DNA of 64,000 nt from Stenotrophomonas tumulicola (GCF_014117215.1 NZ_JACGXS010000001.1:124001-188000), one strand, 5' to 3'. Shown: positions 27,102-35,930, counted from the first letter of the stretch. Program-made: numbers and translations. The notes: a model not told the origin generated them from the letters alone.

Positions 27102-27485
27102 ATGAAACACATGGGCACGCAGCGCGGCATGACCTTGACCTCCTTCCTGGTGGTCCTGATCGTGGTCGGTTTTTTCCTTTATGTCGGCATGAAACTGTTC
27201 CCGATGTACCAGGAATATTACGCAGTGCGCTCGGCGATGAAGAGCCTGGCGAAGGAGCCGGGTATCGGCGACATGCAGCCGGCCAATATCCAGAGCCTGT
27301 TCTTCAAGCGTCTTTACATCAATTACTCCGACAACGTGAAGCCGTCCAACGTCAAGTTCGATCGCAAGGAGGGTGGTTGGACCCTGCGGGTGAACTATGA
27401 AGTCCGCCGTCCCCTGATCGGCAACCTCGACGTGGTCGGCAAATTCGACTCAACCCAGGATCTGAACCGTCGCGGTGCCGAATAA
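27102..27485 (+). CDS. DUF4845 small membrane protein with prepilin-like N terminus
   Basis: The 127-residue protein is usual between lepB and rnc in gammaproteobacteria. It starts [20 protein letters not shown]. The RGMTLTSF sequence plus hydrophobic helix resembles a type IV prepilin leader, but the Glu at position +5 of mature pilins is absent. The rest is a soluble domain with [15 protein letters not shown] Shine-Dalgarno GGGAG precedes the ATG. The gene overlaps the rnc start by 11 bases, so rnc translation is probably coupled. Function is unknown. Confidence 0.85.
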   Translation: MKHMGTQRGMTLTSFLVVLIVVGFFLYVGMKLFPMYQEYYAVRSAMKSLAKEPGIGDMQPANIQSLFFKRLYINYSDNVKPSNVKFDRKEGGWTLRVNYEVRRPLIGNLDVVGKFDSTQDLNRRGAE

Positions 27486-28158
27486 ACCCTTCCAACGCGG
27501 TGACCGCATAGGCCATCCTTTCTCGAACCCGGACCTGCTTGCGCAGGCCCTGAGGCATCGTTCTGCTGGTGTACCGCACAACGAGCGGCTGGAGTTCCTC
27601 GGCGACAGCATCGTCAACATGCTGGTGGCCCAGGCGCTGTACGAACGCTGGCCGAAGGCGGACGAAGGTGCGCTGACGCGCGGCCGTGCCGAGCTGGTGC
27701 GCGAAGGTGCGCTGGCGGTGCTGGCACGTGAGCTGGAACTTGGCGAACGGCTCACCCTGGGCGCGGGCGAGATGAAGACAGGCGGCCATCGCCGCGACTC
27801 CATCCTGGCCGATGCTTTTGAAGCGGTGGTGGCGGCGATCTACCTGGATGCCGGCTTCGAGGCTTGCCGGGCGGTGGTGCTGCCCTGGTTCGCCGCCTCC
27901 ATGGATGCGTTGCCGGCGACCGGCCGGACCGAGAAAGATCCCAAGACCCGCCTCCAGGAATGGCTGCAGGGCCGACAGAAGGCATTGCCGCAGTACGAAC
28001 TGGTGTCAGAATCCGGTGACGACCACGCCAAGACCTTCCGGGTACGCTGCAACGTGACCGAACCGGCCGTGAGTACCGAGGGCGAAGGCGCCTCGCGGCG
28101 GTTGGCCGAACAACAGGCGGCTTCGGCCGCGTTTGAACTACTGGTGGATTCAAAGTGA
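27475..28158 (+). CDS. rnc: Ribonuclease III
   Basis: This double-strand-specific endoribonuclease processes rRNA and regulatory RNAs. The 227 residues begin at a GTG inside the preceding gene. The RNase III signature [15 protein letters not shown] lies near residues 37-51, the second metal-site region [16 protein letters not shown] near 113-128, and the C-terminal dsRNA-binding domain runs from about residue 155 ([20 protein letters not shown]). It overlaps era by four bases (GTGA). Confidence 0.96.
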   Translation: MPNKPFQRGDRIGHPFSNPDLLAQALRHRSAGVPHNERLEFLGDSIVNMLVAQALYERWPKADEGALTRGRAELVREGALAVLARELELGERLTLGAGEMKTGGHRRDSILADAFEAVVAAIYLDAGFEACRAVVLPWFAASMDALPATGRTEKDPKTRLQEWLQGRQKALPQYELVSESGDDHAKTFRVRCNVTEPAVSTEGEGASRRLAEQQAASAAFELLVDSK

Positions 28159-29051
28159 GCGAACAGATGCCCCATCATTGCGGCAGCGTAGCCGTCATCG
28201 GCCGGCCCAACGTGGGCAAATCAACCCTGACCAATGCGTTGGTCGGGGCCAAGGTCAGCATTGTCTCCAATCGCCCGCAGACCACGCGGCACCGGTTGCT
28301 GGGCATTGCCACCTACCCGGAAGGGCAGATCGTCCTGGTGGACACCCCGGGCCTGCACAAGGTGCAGAAGCGGGCGATGAACCGGGTGATGAACCGCGCG
28401 GCCCGCGGTTCGCTGGAAGGCGTCGATGTCGGCCTGCTGGTCATCGAGGCCGGCCGCTGGGACGAAGAAGACAGCCTGGCTTTCAAGGTGCTGCGCGATG
28501 CGGGCATCCCGGTGCTGCTGGTGGTCAACAAGATCGACCGGCTGAAGGAAAAGGCGGCCCTGCTGCCATTCCTGCAGCAGGTCACCGAGGGGCGTGAATT
28601 CGCCTCCGTCCACCCGATTTCGGCACAGAAGCGCAATGGCCTGGAAGCGCTGGTGCGCGACCTGCTGGCGCTGTTGCCCGAAGCGCCGCCGATGTTCGGC
28701 GAAGACGAGATCACCGATCGCAGCCAGCGCTTCCTCGCCGGCGAGCTGGTGCGTGAGCAGCTGATGCGGCAACTGGGCGAAGAACTGCCGTATGCCACCA
28801 CGGTGGAAATCGAACGCTTCACCGAAGACGGCAACCTGCTGCGCATCGGTGCGGTCATCTGGGTCGAGCGCGAGGGCCAGAAGGCCATCGTGATCGGCAA
28901 GGCGGGTACGCGGCTGAAGGAGATCGGCGCCAAGTCCCGGCTGCAGATGGAGCGGCTGTTCGGTGCCAAGGTATTCCTGGAGACCTGGGTGCGCGTGCGC
29001 GAAGGCTGGTCCGACGACGAGGCCGCGCTGAAGGCCTTCGGCTACGAATAA
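28155..29051 (+). CDS. era: GTPase Era
   Basis: Era is a KH-domain GTPase required for 30S maturation. The 298 residues have G1 GRPNVGKST (16-24), G3 DTPGLH, G4 NKIDRL and the C-terminal KH domain containing [17 protein letters not shown]. The GTG start overlaps the rnc stop. Order rnc-era-recO is conserved widely. Confidence 0.97.
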   Translation: MSEQMPHHCGSVAVIGRPNVGKSTLTNALVGAKVSIVSNRPQTTRHRLLGIATYPEGQIVLVDTPGLHKVQKRAMNRVMNRAARGSLEGVDVGLLVIEAGRWDEEDSLAFKVLRDAGIPVLLVVNKIDRLKEKAALLPFLQQVTEGREFASVHPISAQKRNGLEALVRDLLALLPEAPPMFGEDEITDRSQRFLAGELVREQLMRQLGEELPYATTVEIERFTEDGNLLRIGAVIWVEREGQKAIVIGKAGTRLKEIGAKSRLQMERLFGAKVFLETWVRVREGWSDDEAALKAFGYE

Positions 29052-29072
29052 CCGCGCAGGACAGCCGGAACG

Positions 29073-29795
29073 ATGCGCATCGACGCCGAACCCGGCTTTG
29101 TCCTGCACGCGCGGGCCTACCGCGAAACCAGCTTGCTGGTAGAGGTGCTCAGCGCCTCGCATGGACGGCTGGGGCTGCTGGCGCGCGGGGTTGCCAGCGC
29201 CAAGGGGCAGGTGCTGCGTGCGGCGCTGCAGCCGTTGCAGTGGATCCGCTTCGATGCCGTGCAGCGCGGCGAACTGGCGCAGCTGCGCAGCGCCGAGGCG
29301 CTGGATGCGGCGCCTCGGCTGGCCGGCCAGGCGATGCTGGCCGGGTTCTACCTCAATGAACTGGTGATGCGGCTGGCGCCACGCCAGGACCCGGTGCCGG
29401 ACCTTTACCGGGCGTATGGCCAGGTACGTGGGCGCCTGGCGCTGGGATTGCCGCTGGCCTGGAGCCTGCGCAGGTTCGAGCGGGACCTGCTGGAGGCGTT
29501 GGGTTTCGGTTTCGATCTTCTATCGGCCAGTGACGGCGCACCGGTCGACCCGGCCGCACGCTACCAGTTGGACCCGCTGGAAGGCCCCACGCGGCTGCTC
29601 AGCGAGCGCGATGGACAAGGACGGCGGGGTACGGCAACCGGTGCGGCCCTGTTGGCGCTGGCCCACGACCAGCAGCCGGCCAGCGACGACCTGGCCAGCC
29701 TGCGCTTGCCGATGCGCGCGGTGCTGGCGCACCACCTGGGCGCGCGCGGGCTGAAATCCTGGGAGTTGCTGGACGACCTGGCACGGCAGCGGTAG
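29073..29795 (+). CDS. recO: DNA repair protein RecO
   Basis: RecO assists RecA loading in the RecFOR pathway. The 240 residues have an N-terminal OB fold ([19 protein letters not shown], then [16 protein letters not shown]) and a helical C-terminal domain. The bacterial zinc-finger cysteines seen in some RecO proteins are absent, as in other gammaproteobacterial forms. The start lies 21 bases after era. It is the last gene of this operon, ended by a SMAG pair. Confidence 0.95.
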   Translation: MRIDAEPGFVLHARAYRETSLLVEVLSASHGRLGLLARGVASAKGQVLRAALQPLQWIRFDAVQRGELAQLRSAEALDAAPRLAGQAMLAGFYLNELVMRLAPRQDPVPDLYRAYGQVRGRLALGLPLAWSLRRFERDLLEALGFGFDLLSASDGAPVDPAARYQLDPLEGPTRLLSERDGQGRRGTATGAALLALAHDQQPASDDLASLRLPMRAVLAHHLGARGLKSWELLDDLARQR

Positions 29796-29852
29796 ATACC
29801 GTCTCACCCTTGCCTGCGCAAGGGCAGTTCGACAGGCCATGCATACCTCGAC

Positions 29853-29944
29853 GTAGCGCCGGGCCATGCCCGGCGGACATGCTGGCCTTGTTCGTTTTCC
29901 TTCCGCGGCGCGGTTGAAAGCCGCCGAGCATGGCCCGGCGCTAC
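29853..29944. repeat. SMAG palindrome pair between convergent recO and REC-HPt gene
   Basis: Copy one (29853-29875, GTAG-headed) and inverted copy two (29921-29944) flank a 45-base spacer, filling the convergent gap. Confidence 0.85.
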
Positions 29945-29951
29945 CGGTGGG

Positions 29952-30683
29952 TCAATGCAGCAGCGCGGCCACCGCGTCATGGAAACCGGCCTGGGCCTGG
30001 TCCGAAGCAGGCATCTGGTGCAGGTTGCGCACCGCGCGCGCCAGTCGCGCCGCGCCGACGAAACCGCAACTGGCCTGCAGCCGGTGCAACTGGTTGCGCA
30101 GTGCCGGTTCGTCGTGGCGGTCCACGGCCTGGTCCACCGCATCGCGAACCCCGGGCAATTCGGCCAGGAACAATTCGCGCAGGGCGATCAGGTGGTTGCG
30201 TTGTCCGTTCAGGGCGGCCAGCGCGGTGATCTCGTCCCAGTCCTGCGTTTCATTGAGCTGGGTGACCGGAGCCTGGGTCGGCGATAACGGGGCAGGGCCG
30301 CGGGCCAGCGCGCGGCGGACCACCTTCAGCAGGTCGTCGCGGCCCAGCGGCTTGACCAGGATGTCGCCGAAGCCGGCCTGGCGCAGGCGCGCATGGGTCC
30401 CGGCGTCGCGATCGGCGGTATGCGCCAGCGCCGGGGTATCGGTCTGCAGCAGGCGCAGCTTTCCCAGCAGGTCGCTGCCATGGCCGTCGGGCAGGTTGGC
30501 ATCGACCAGCCACAGGTCGTGGTGCCCCTGCTGGGCCATGGTGACGGCCGCCGCGAGTGAATCGGCGGTGTCCACGTCGGCGGGCAACGTTTCCAGCGCG
30601 GCCTTGAGAAAGCCGCAGGTAATCATGTCGTCCTCGACCAGCAGGAAACGGGGGCGCGGCGTCCGCGGCGGGTTCGTCTGCAT
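29952..30683 (-). CDS. Orphan response regulator with receiver and HPt domains
   Basis: The 243 residues start MQTNPPRTPRPRFLLVEDD, preceded by a GGAGG eight bases away, which decides between several in-frame ATGs. The receiver domain (about 11-125) has the acidic pair in VEDD, phospho-acceptor Asp in DLWLVDANLPDG and Lys in DILVKPLGRDD. The C-terminal HPt domain (about 150-240) has the candidate phospho-His in QLHRLQASCGFVGAARLA. No kinase gene is nearby and there is no output domain, so it is likely a phosphorelay shuttle. The partner kinase cannot be named. Confidence 0.88.
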   Translation of the reverse strand: MQTNPPRTPRPRFLLVEDDMITCGFLKAALETLPADVDTADSLAAAVTMAQQGHHDLWLVDANLPDGHGSDLLGKLRLLQTDTPALAHTADRDAGTHARLRQAGFGDILVKPLGRDDLLKVVRRALARGPAPLSPTQAPVTQLNETQDWDEITALAALNGQRNHLIALRELFLAELPGVRDAVDQAVDRHDEPALRNQLHRLQASCGFVGAARLARAVRNLHQMPASDQAQAGFHDAVAALLH

Positions 30684-30808
30684 AAAGGCTGCCTCCATGT
30701 CAGCTATGCGCATATTAACCACCATGCGCCCGTAAGCAAGCGTGCAGAGGCGGCGAGTGGCCCTATCTGCGACAATACGCACCCTTTTTACACGCAGCCC
30801 TTTGCCAC

Positions 30809-32143
30809 GTGGCCCGTCACCGTTCCCGCATCGACCGCACTCCTTTCCAGACCGACATCCTCGACCTGAGCCACGATGGCCGTGGCGTTGCCCGCCGGGA
30901 CGGCGAAGGCGGCAAGGTCACCTTCGTCAGCGGCGCGCTGCCGGGCGAGGTGGTGATGGCAGAGCAGACCGCACGCAGCCGCCACTTCGACGAGGCGCGC
31001 ATGCTGGAAGTGGTGGAGGCCTCGCCGTTGCGCGTGCAGCCCCGCTGTCCGCACTTCGGCACCTGTGCCGGCTGCGTGCTGCAGCACCTGCAGGAGGACG
31101 AGCAGATCGTCGCCAAGCAGCGCGTGCTGATGGACAACCTGCAGCGCATCGGCCACGTGCAGCCGCAGCAGGTGCTGGCACCGCTGGTCGGGGAGAGCTG
31201 GGGCTATCGCCGCAAGGGCCGCTTCTCGGTGCGCCGTGTTGAGAAGAAGGACCGCACCCTGGTCGGCTTCCGTGAACAGGATCCCCGTTTCGTGGCGGAC
31301 CTGACGCAATGTTTGACGGTGATTCCGCAGATCGGCACCAAGGTCTCCGCGCTGTCGGCATTCGTGGAGTCGCTGGATGGCAAGCGTGATATCCCGCAGA
31401 TCGAGTTCATCGCTGGCGATGACGCCATTGCATTGACCATCCGCCACCTGCAGCCGCTAAGCGATGCTGATCGCGCGGCATGGCTGGCTTTCGGCGACGA
31501 GCACGGATTCGCCATTTTCCTGCAACCCGGTGGCCTGCACACCGTGCACAAGCTGTCTCCGCAGGAGGTCCCGCTGTCGTTCCGGCTGGCGCCATGGGAT
31601 ATCGAGCTGGCATTCCGCCCGCTGGACTTCATCCAGGTGAATGCGAACCTGAATGAAAAAATGATCGCGCATGCGCTGTCATTGCTGGATGCGGGCCCGG
31701 ACGAGCGCGTGCTGGACCTGTTCTGTGGCTTGGGCAATTTCACCCTGCCATTGGCGCGTGGCGTACGTGAAGTGGTGGGGGTGGAGGGTGACGAAGGCCT
31801 GGTGGCACGGGCCAGGGAAAATGCCCAGCGCAATGGATTGGACAACGCCAGCTTCCATGCCGCCGACCTCACCCAGGACCAGCGGCAGGCGTCGTGGATG
31901 CGCGAAGGCTTCGACAAGCTGTTGCTGGATCCGCCACGTTCCGGTGCGATCGATGTGCTGCAGCAGCTGCCCCTGAAGCAGTTCAAGCGCATCGTCTACG
32001 TGAGCTGCCATCCCGGTTCGCTGGCGCGCGATGCCGGCTACCTGGTCAACGAGCAGGGGTTCAAGCTGGTCAGTGCAGGGGCCATGGACATGTTCCCGCA
32101 CACCGCGCACGTGGAAAGCATCGCGGTATTCGAACGGGATTGA
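30809..32143 (+). CDS. rlmD: 23S rRNA (uracil(1939)-C(5))-methyltransferase RlmD
   Basis: This enzyme methylates U1939 and carries an Fe-S cluster. The 444 residues start at GTG, giving ARHRSRIDRTPFQTDILDLS, part of the N-terminal TRAM domain. The cluster cysteines are in CPHFGTCAGCVLQH and LTQCLTV. The SAM-binding motif is LDLFCGLGNFTLPLA. The catalytic nucleophile Cys is in VSCHPGSLARDAGYL. It is divergent from the REC-HPt gene, with 125 bases between them. Confidence 0.95.
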   Translation: MARHRSRIDRTPFQTDILDLSHDGRGVARRDGEGGKVTFVSGALPGEVVMAEQTARSRHFDEARMLEVVEASPLRVQPRCPHFGTCAGCVLQHLQEDEQIVAKQRVLMDNLQRIGHVQPQQVLAPLVGESWGYRRKGRFSVRRVEKKDRTLVGFREQDPRFVADLTQCLTVIPQIGTKVSALSAFVESLDGKRDIPQIEFIAGDDAIALTIRHLQPLSDADRAAWLAFGDEHGFAIFLQPGGLHTVHKLSPQEVPLSFRLAPWDIELAFRPLDFIQVNANLNEKMIAHALSLLDAGPDERVLDLFCGLGNFTLPLARGVREVVGVEGDEGLVARARENAQRNGLDNASFHAADLTQDQRQASWMREGFDKLLLDPPRSGAIDVLQQLPLKQFKRIVYVSCHPGSLARDAGYLVNEQGFKLVSAGAMDMFPHTAHVESIAVFERD

Positions 32144-32182
32144 GGCGCGGCTGCAGAGGGGGGCGCCGAACGATACCCGGCC

Positions 32183-32204
32183 GCCGGGCATGGCCCGGCG
32201 CTAC
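32183..32204 (-). repeat. Single SMAG palindrome downstream of rlmD
   Basis: A solitary inverted copy with core CCGGGCATGGCCCGG and the CTAC end lies in the 97-base gap before the CYTH gene. Confidence 0.75.
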
Positions 32205-32240
32205 CTGCGGTCTTTGGACGGTTGCCTCATAATCTCCGCC

Positions 32241-32756
32241 ATGGCTATTGAAATCGAGCGCAAATTCCTGGTGGTCGGCGACGACTGGCGCGCTGCGGCG
32301 CATGCGGTCATCCCGATGGCGCAGGGCTACATCAACGACATGGGCGCGCTGGATCGGGGTGAGCAGAAGGCATCGGTGCGCGTGCGCATCGAGGGCGACA
32401 CGGCGGCGCTGAACCTGAAGTCGCGCACGCTGGGCCGCAGCCGGCAGGAGTTCGACTACCCGGTTCCGATGGAGGATGCGCGGGCGCTGCTGGCGCTGTG
32501 CGTCGGTGGCATCATCGACAAGCGCCGCCACCTGGTGCAGCACGAAGGCCTGCTGTGGGAGATCGACGAGTTCCTGGGCGAAAACGCCGGACTGCTTGTG
32601 GCCGAAGTGGAACTGGAACATCCCGACCAGGCTGTCGCGCTGCCGCCATGGGCCGGCCACGAAGTCACCGAACACGCCCGCTATTACAACGTCGCGCTGG
32701 CCTCGCACCCCTACTCACGCTGGACCACCAGCGAAAAAGGGGACGGAGGGGATTAA
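32241..32756 (+). CDS. CYTH-domain protein, probable inorganic triphosphatase
   Basis: The 171-residue protein begins MAIEIERKFLV, carrying the ExExK triphosphate-tunnel signature (Glu4, Glu6, Lys8). Further tunnel residues follow (VRVRIEGD, LNLKSR, DKRRHLVQHEGLLWEIDEF). Single-domain CYTH proteins of this size hydrolyse tripolyphosphate or thiamine triphosphate. The substrate here is not known. The C terminus SEKGDGGD and the TAA stop come from the dispersed GGGGACGGAGGGG repeat. I place the start at 32241. Upstream in-frame codons run through the SMAG element and are not coding. Confidence 0.9.
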   Translation: MAIEIERKFLVVGDDWRAAAHAVIPMAQGYINDMGALDRGEQKASVRVRIEGDTAALNLKSRTLGRSRQEFDYPVPMEDARALLALCVGGIIDKRRHLVQHEGLLWEIDEFLGENAGLLVAEVELEHPDQAVALPPWAGHEVTEHARYYNVALASHPYSRWTTSEKGDGGD

Positions 32757-32760
32757 GTCG
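32734..32760 (+). repeat. GGGGACGGAGGGG repeat, forward copy (supplies the CYTH stop)
   Basis: AAAAAGGGGACGGAGGGG continues into ATTAAGTCG. The TAA stop of the CYTH gene (32754-32756) is inside it. The matching reverse copy is at 33449-33475, so the pair brackets the DsbA-like gene. Confidence 0.85.
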
Positions 32761-32806
32761 TTCTCCGCCCCTTTCATCGTTCGACCGACGGCCCCATGTC
32801 TGGCCC

Positions 32807-33457
32807 ATGAAAATCGATATCTACGCTGACCTTGTGTGTCCGTGGTGCTGGATCGGCAAGCACCGTTTCAACCAGGCGCTGGCGCTGCTGGGCGACGAGA
32901 TTCCCAACCTCGATATCCAATGGCAGCCCTTCCAGCTGGAACCGGATGCCGATACCACGCCGGTGCCGCTACGGCAGGCCCTGGAGCGCAAGTTCGGGGG
33001 CGTCGAGCGGACAGGGCAACTGCTTGCGCAGACCCAGGCCACCGCGCGGGCTGAAGGCCTGGCGATGGATTTCGACCAGGGCCAGGTGCGGGTGACGACG
33101 TTGCCGGCGCATCGCCTGATGTGGCTGGCGGGCCAGCACGGTGCGCAGGACGCCGTGGGCGAGGCGCTGTTCAGGGCCCATTTCGAGCACGGCCGCAACC
33201 TTGCCGACACATCGGTGCTTGTCGAGGCCGGTGTCGAGGGTGGGCTGGCGGCAGGCGACGTGGAGCAGATGCTGGCCTCCGGGCGCGGTCTCCATGAGGT
33301 GCAACAGGCGTTGGAGCAAGCAGGATCCCTTGGTATTTCCTCGGTCCCCACCTTTGTCATCGATGGCCGCTGGGCGCTTCAGGGTGCACAACCGCCGGAG
33401 GAGATCGCCCAGGCGTTACGCCAGATCGCGGCGCAGGCAGGGCCGAAAGCGACTTAA
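32807..33457 (+). CDS. DsbA family oxidoreductase (FrnE-like)
   Basis: This thioredoxin-fold protein of 216 residues lacks a signal peptide, so it is predicted cytoplasmic. The redox motif CPWC (Cys11, Cys14) follows MKIDIYADLV. The helical insertion spans about 60-150, and the cis-Pro loop is GISSVPTFVIDGRWALQGAQ. FrnE-type proteins are linked to polyketide tailoring or oxidative stress. The role here is not determined. The gene is flanked by inverted copies of the GGGGACGGAGGGG repeat, and its TAA stop lies within the second copy. Confidence 0.9.
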   Translation: MKIDIYADLVCPWCWIGKHRFNQALALLGDEIPNLDIQWQPFQLEPDADTTPVPLRQALERKFGGVERTGQLLAQTQATARAEGLAMDFDQGQVRVTTLPAHRLMWLAGQHGAQDAVGEALFRAHFEHGRNLADTSVLVEAGVEGGLAAGDVEQMLASGRGLHEVQQALEQAGSLGISSVPTFVIDGRWALQGAQPPEEIAQALRQIAAQAGPKAT

Positions 33458-33475
33458 CCCCCTCCGTCCCCTTTT
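33449..33475 (-). repeat. GGGGACGGAGGGG repeat, reverse copy (supplies the DsbA-like stop)
   Basis: GCGACTTAACCCCC continues into CTCCGTCCCC and TTTTT. The TAA stop of the DsbA-like gene (33455-33457) is inside it. With the T run it could also end transcription. Confidence 0.85.
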
Positions 33476-33529
33476 TCCTTCCGTCACCCGGTTCTGCGAC
33501 AATGCGGCGCCCCGTAGTGGAGATGGACC

Positions 33530-34537
33530 ATGTTGTTGATTGGCGTCGCCGGGATAGAACTGACTGCCCAGGAGCGCGCCTGGTTGCAGCACGATGCCGT
33601 GGCCGGCGTGGTGCTGTTCAAGCGCAATTTCGCTTCTCCGCAGCAGGTTGCCGAACTGTCCGCCGCGATCCGCGATGCCGCCCCGCGTCCGCAGTTGATC
33701 TGCGTGGACCAGGAAGGCGGCCGCGTGCAACGCTTCCAGCAGGGTTTCAGTGCGCTGCCGCCGCTGCAGGACATCGGTGCACGGCATGCGCACGATCCGC
33801 AGCGCGCCCTGGCGATGGCCGAGCAGCATGCCTGGCTGATGGCCAGCGAAGTGCGCGCCAGTGGCGTGGACCTGAGCTTCGCTCCGGTGGTGGACCTGGC
33901 CCGTGGCAACCGTGCCATCGGCAACCGCGCCTTCAGCGATGATCCGCAGGTAGTGGCCGCGTTCACCGAGGCCTATGTGCGCGGAATGCATGCAGCCGGC
34001 ATGGCCGCCACGCTGAAGCATTTTCCCGGCCACGGCACCGTGCTGGAAGATACCCATGTGGACACCGCGGTCGATCCGCGCGCGCTGGATGAGCTGCGCG
34101 CGCAGGATCTGCTGCCCTTCGTTGCCGGCATCGCAGCCGGCGCCGACGCAGTGATGATGGCGCACGTGGTCTATCCGCAGGTGGCGCCAGAACCGGCTGG
34201 CTACTCGCGCCGCTGGATCGAGGAGATCCTGCGGGGCGAACTGGGCTTCCGCGGCGTGGTCTTTTCCGACGATATCGGCATGGCCGCGTCCTTCAGCGCC
34301 GGTGGGGTGAAGGCGCGTGTCGATGCGCACCTGGATGCTGGCTGTGACGTGGTCCTGGTATGCCATCCAGAGCTGGTGGAAGAATCCCTTCGTGCGGTGG
34401 AACACCGTACGTCCAATACTGCCGCGCTGCTGGGGCTGATCGGCCGCGGCGCGCTTGGCTGGGATGGCCTGCTGGCCGATGCCCGCCATGGCGATACCCG
34501 AACCCGTTTGCTTGAATCTCTTGGAAGAACTGTCTGA
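33530..34537 (+). CDS. nagZ: Beta-N-acetylhexosaminidase NagZ
   Basis: This cytoplasmic GH3 enzyme releases GlcNAc from anhydromuropeptides during cell-wall recycling. Its 1,6-anhydroMurNAc-peptide products are AmpR effectors for beta-lactamase induction. The 335 residues start MLLIGVAGIELTAQERAWL. The GH3 motif KHFPGHG-x-x-x-DTHVD carries the flexible-loop His-Asp acid/base. The nucleophile Asp is in GVVFSDDIGMAA. It overlaps hpt by one base (TGATG) and heads the nagZ-hpt-mtip operon. Confidence 0.95.
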   Translation: MLLIGVAGIELTAQERAWLQHDAVAGVVLFKRNFASPQQVAELSAAIRDAAPRPQLICVDQEGGRVQRFQQGFSALPPLQDIGARHAHDPQRALAMAEQHAWLMASEVRASGVDLSFAPVVDLARGNRAIGNRAFSDDPQVVAAFTEAYVRGMHAAGMAATLKHFPGHGTVLEDTHVDTAVDPRALDELRAQDLLPFVAGIAAGADAVMMAHVVYPQVAPEPAGYSRRWIEEILRGELGFRGVVFSDDIGMAASFSAGGVKARVDAHLDAGCDVVLVCHPELVEESLRAVEHRTSNTAALLGLIGRGALGWDGLLADARHGDTRTRLLESLGRTV

Positions 34538-35094
34538 TGCCCAACCTCACCATTCCCCAGGCGCTGGCCCAGGCCGACCTGCTGGTCGACCGCCCCACCA
34601 TCGACAAGGCCATCGGCAGCATCGCTGACGCCATCGCGCGCGATTACAAGGGCGAGACCCCGCTGTTCCTGTCCATCATGCACGGTGCGCTGCCGTTCGC
34701 CGGCCAGCTGGCGCTGGAACTGGGTGCGCGCGGCCAGGACGTCCAGTTCGATTACCTGCATGCGACCCGCTACCGTGGCGAAACCACGGGCGGCGAGCTG
34801 GTCTGGAAGCACAAGCCGGCTACCGCGCTGTTCGGCCGCCGCGTGCTGCTGGTGGACGACATCCTGGACGAAGGCTACACGCTGCAGGGCGTGCGTACCT
34901 GGTGCCTGGAGCAGGGCGCCACCGACGTGCGCATCGCCGCGCTGACGGTCAAGAAGCACGAGCGTGCGCTGCCCGACGTGCAGGCCGACTATGCCGGCAT
35001 CGAGCTGCCTGACCGCTATGTGTTCGGCTTCGGCATGGATGTCAACGAGACGCTGCGCTGCGTGCCGGCGATCTATGCATTGAAGGAAGGCTGA
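34537..35094 (+). CDS. Hypoxanthine-guanine phosphoribosyltransferase
   Basis: This enzyme converts hypoxanthine or guanine plus PRPP to IMP or GMP. The 185 residues contain the PRPP-binding loop VLLVDDILDEGYTLQ, the flexible-loop region DYLHATRYRGET and a C-terminal DRYVFGFGMDVNE. It resembles the Hpt variant common in xanthomonads and pseudomonads. It overlaps both neighbours by one base, so translation is probably coupled with nagZ and the phosphorylase downstream, whose product hypoxanthine is its substrate. Confidence 0.93.
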   Translation: MPNLTIPQALAQADLLVDRPTIDKAIGSIADAIARDYKGETPLFLSIMHGALPFAGQLALELGARGQDVQFDYLHATRYRGETTGGELVWKHKPATALFGRRVLLVDDILDEGYTLQGVRTWCLEQGATDVRIAALTVKKHERALPDVQADYAGIELPDRYVFGFGMDVNETLRCVPAIYALKEG

Positions 35095-35840
35095 TGCAGC
35101 AGATCGCATTGGCGGTCATCGGTGGTACCGGTGTCTACAACCTGGCCCAGCTGGATGACGTGCAGACCCATGACGTCGAGACCCGCTTCGGCACGCCGTC
35201 CGGGCCGATCCGGGTGGGCACCCTGCTTGGCCATCGCGTGGCTTTCCTGGCACGCCATGGTGAAGGCCATTCGTTGCCGCCGCACAAGATCAATTACCGT
35301 GCCAACCTGGCAGCGCTGCAGCAGGTGGGAGCCCAGCGCGTGCTGGCGCTGAATACGGTCGGCGGCATAACCGATGCATTCGGTCCGCGGGTGCTGGCGT
35401 GCCCGGAGCAGATCATCGATTACACCTGGGGGCGCATCTCCACGCTGTGCGAAGAGCCCGGCAGCGATGTGCTGCACGTGGACTTCGGCCATCCCTATAC
35501 GCCCATGCTGCGGAGCAAGATTCTCGCGGCCGCAAAAGTGACCGGCGTCACGGTACACGATGGCGGTTGTTATGGCGCTACGCAGGGGCCGCGGCTGGAA
35601 ACCATTGCGGAAATCGCGCGTCTGCGCCGCGACGGCTGCGACCTGGTCGGCATGACAGGCATGCCCGAAGCCGCATTGGCGCGGGAGCTGGGGCTGGATT
35701 ATGCCTGCCTGGCGATCATTGCCAACTGGGCTGCCGGCTGCGGCGATGGCGAAGAAATCACGATGGCTGAAGTGCTGGCCAACGTGCAGGCAGCGTCGAA
35801 TGGATTGCCGGAACTGGTGGGTGAATTGGCACGGGGGTGA
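35094..35840 (+). CDS. S-methyl-5'-thioinosine phosphorylase
   Basis: This is a purine nucleoside phosphorylase/MTAP-family enzyme of 248 residues. It has AVIGGTGVYNLAQL at the N terminus, the phosphate-binding RHGEGHSLPPHKINYRAN, and the substrate region LVGMTGMPEAALARELG. In MTAP the equivalent reads MTTVPE. The MTGMPE form and the Asn-Trp-Ala-Ala-Gly later in the chain match the Pseudomonas-type methylthioinosine phosphorylase. It would produce hypoxanthine for the upstream phosphoribosyltransferase. The specificity call is by resemblance, and an adenosine-type activity is the alternative. Confidence 0.87.
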   Translation: MQQIALAVIGGTGVYNLAQLDDVQTHDVETRFGTPSGPIRVGTLLGHRVAFLARHGEGHSLPPHKINYRANLAALQQVGAQRVLALNTVGGITDAFGPRVLACPEQIIDYTWGRISTLCEEPGSDVLHVDFGHPYTPMLRSKILAAAKVTGVTVHDGGCYGATQGPRLETIAEIARLRRDGCDLVGMTGMPEAALARELGLDYACLAIIANWAAGCGDGEEITMAEVLANVQAASNGLPELVGELARG

Positions 35841-35869
35841 TTGTCATCCTCGGGTAAGCTTTGCATACT
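35841..35869 (+). promoter_or_regulatory. Sigma-70-type promoter of the cold shock gene
   Basis: The -35 TTGTCA (35841-35846), a 17-base spacer and the -10 CATACT (35864-35869) lie directly after the preceding stop codon. A leader of roughly 55 bases follows before the start codon, somewhat shorter than the long cspA leader of E. coli. Confidence 0.6.
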
Positions 35870-35930
35870 CCGCCAGTGCGCTGGTTTTACAGCGTGCACC
35901 ACCCATACATTGCAAAGGTCTCGCATCAAC

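Noticed and set aside
33530..34537. A beta-lactam response cluster made of creBCD and nagZ
   Set aside because: Both are known to affect beta-lactam response in related bacteria, but they lie 27 kb apart with no shared sequence signal, so I do not claim a linked system.
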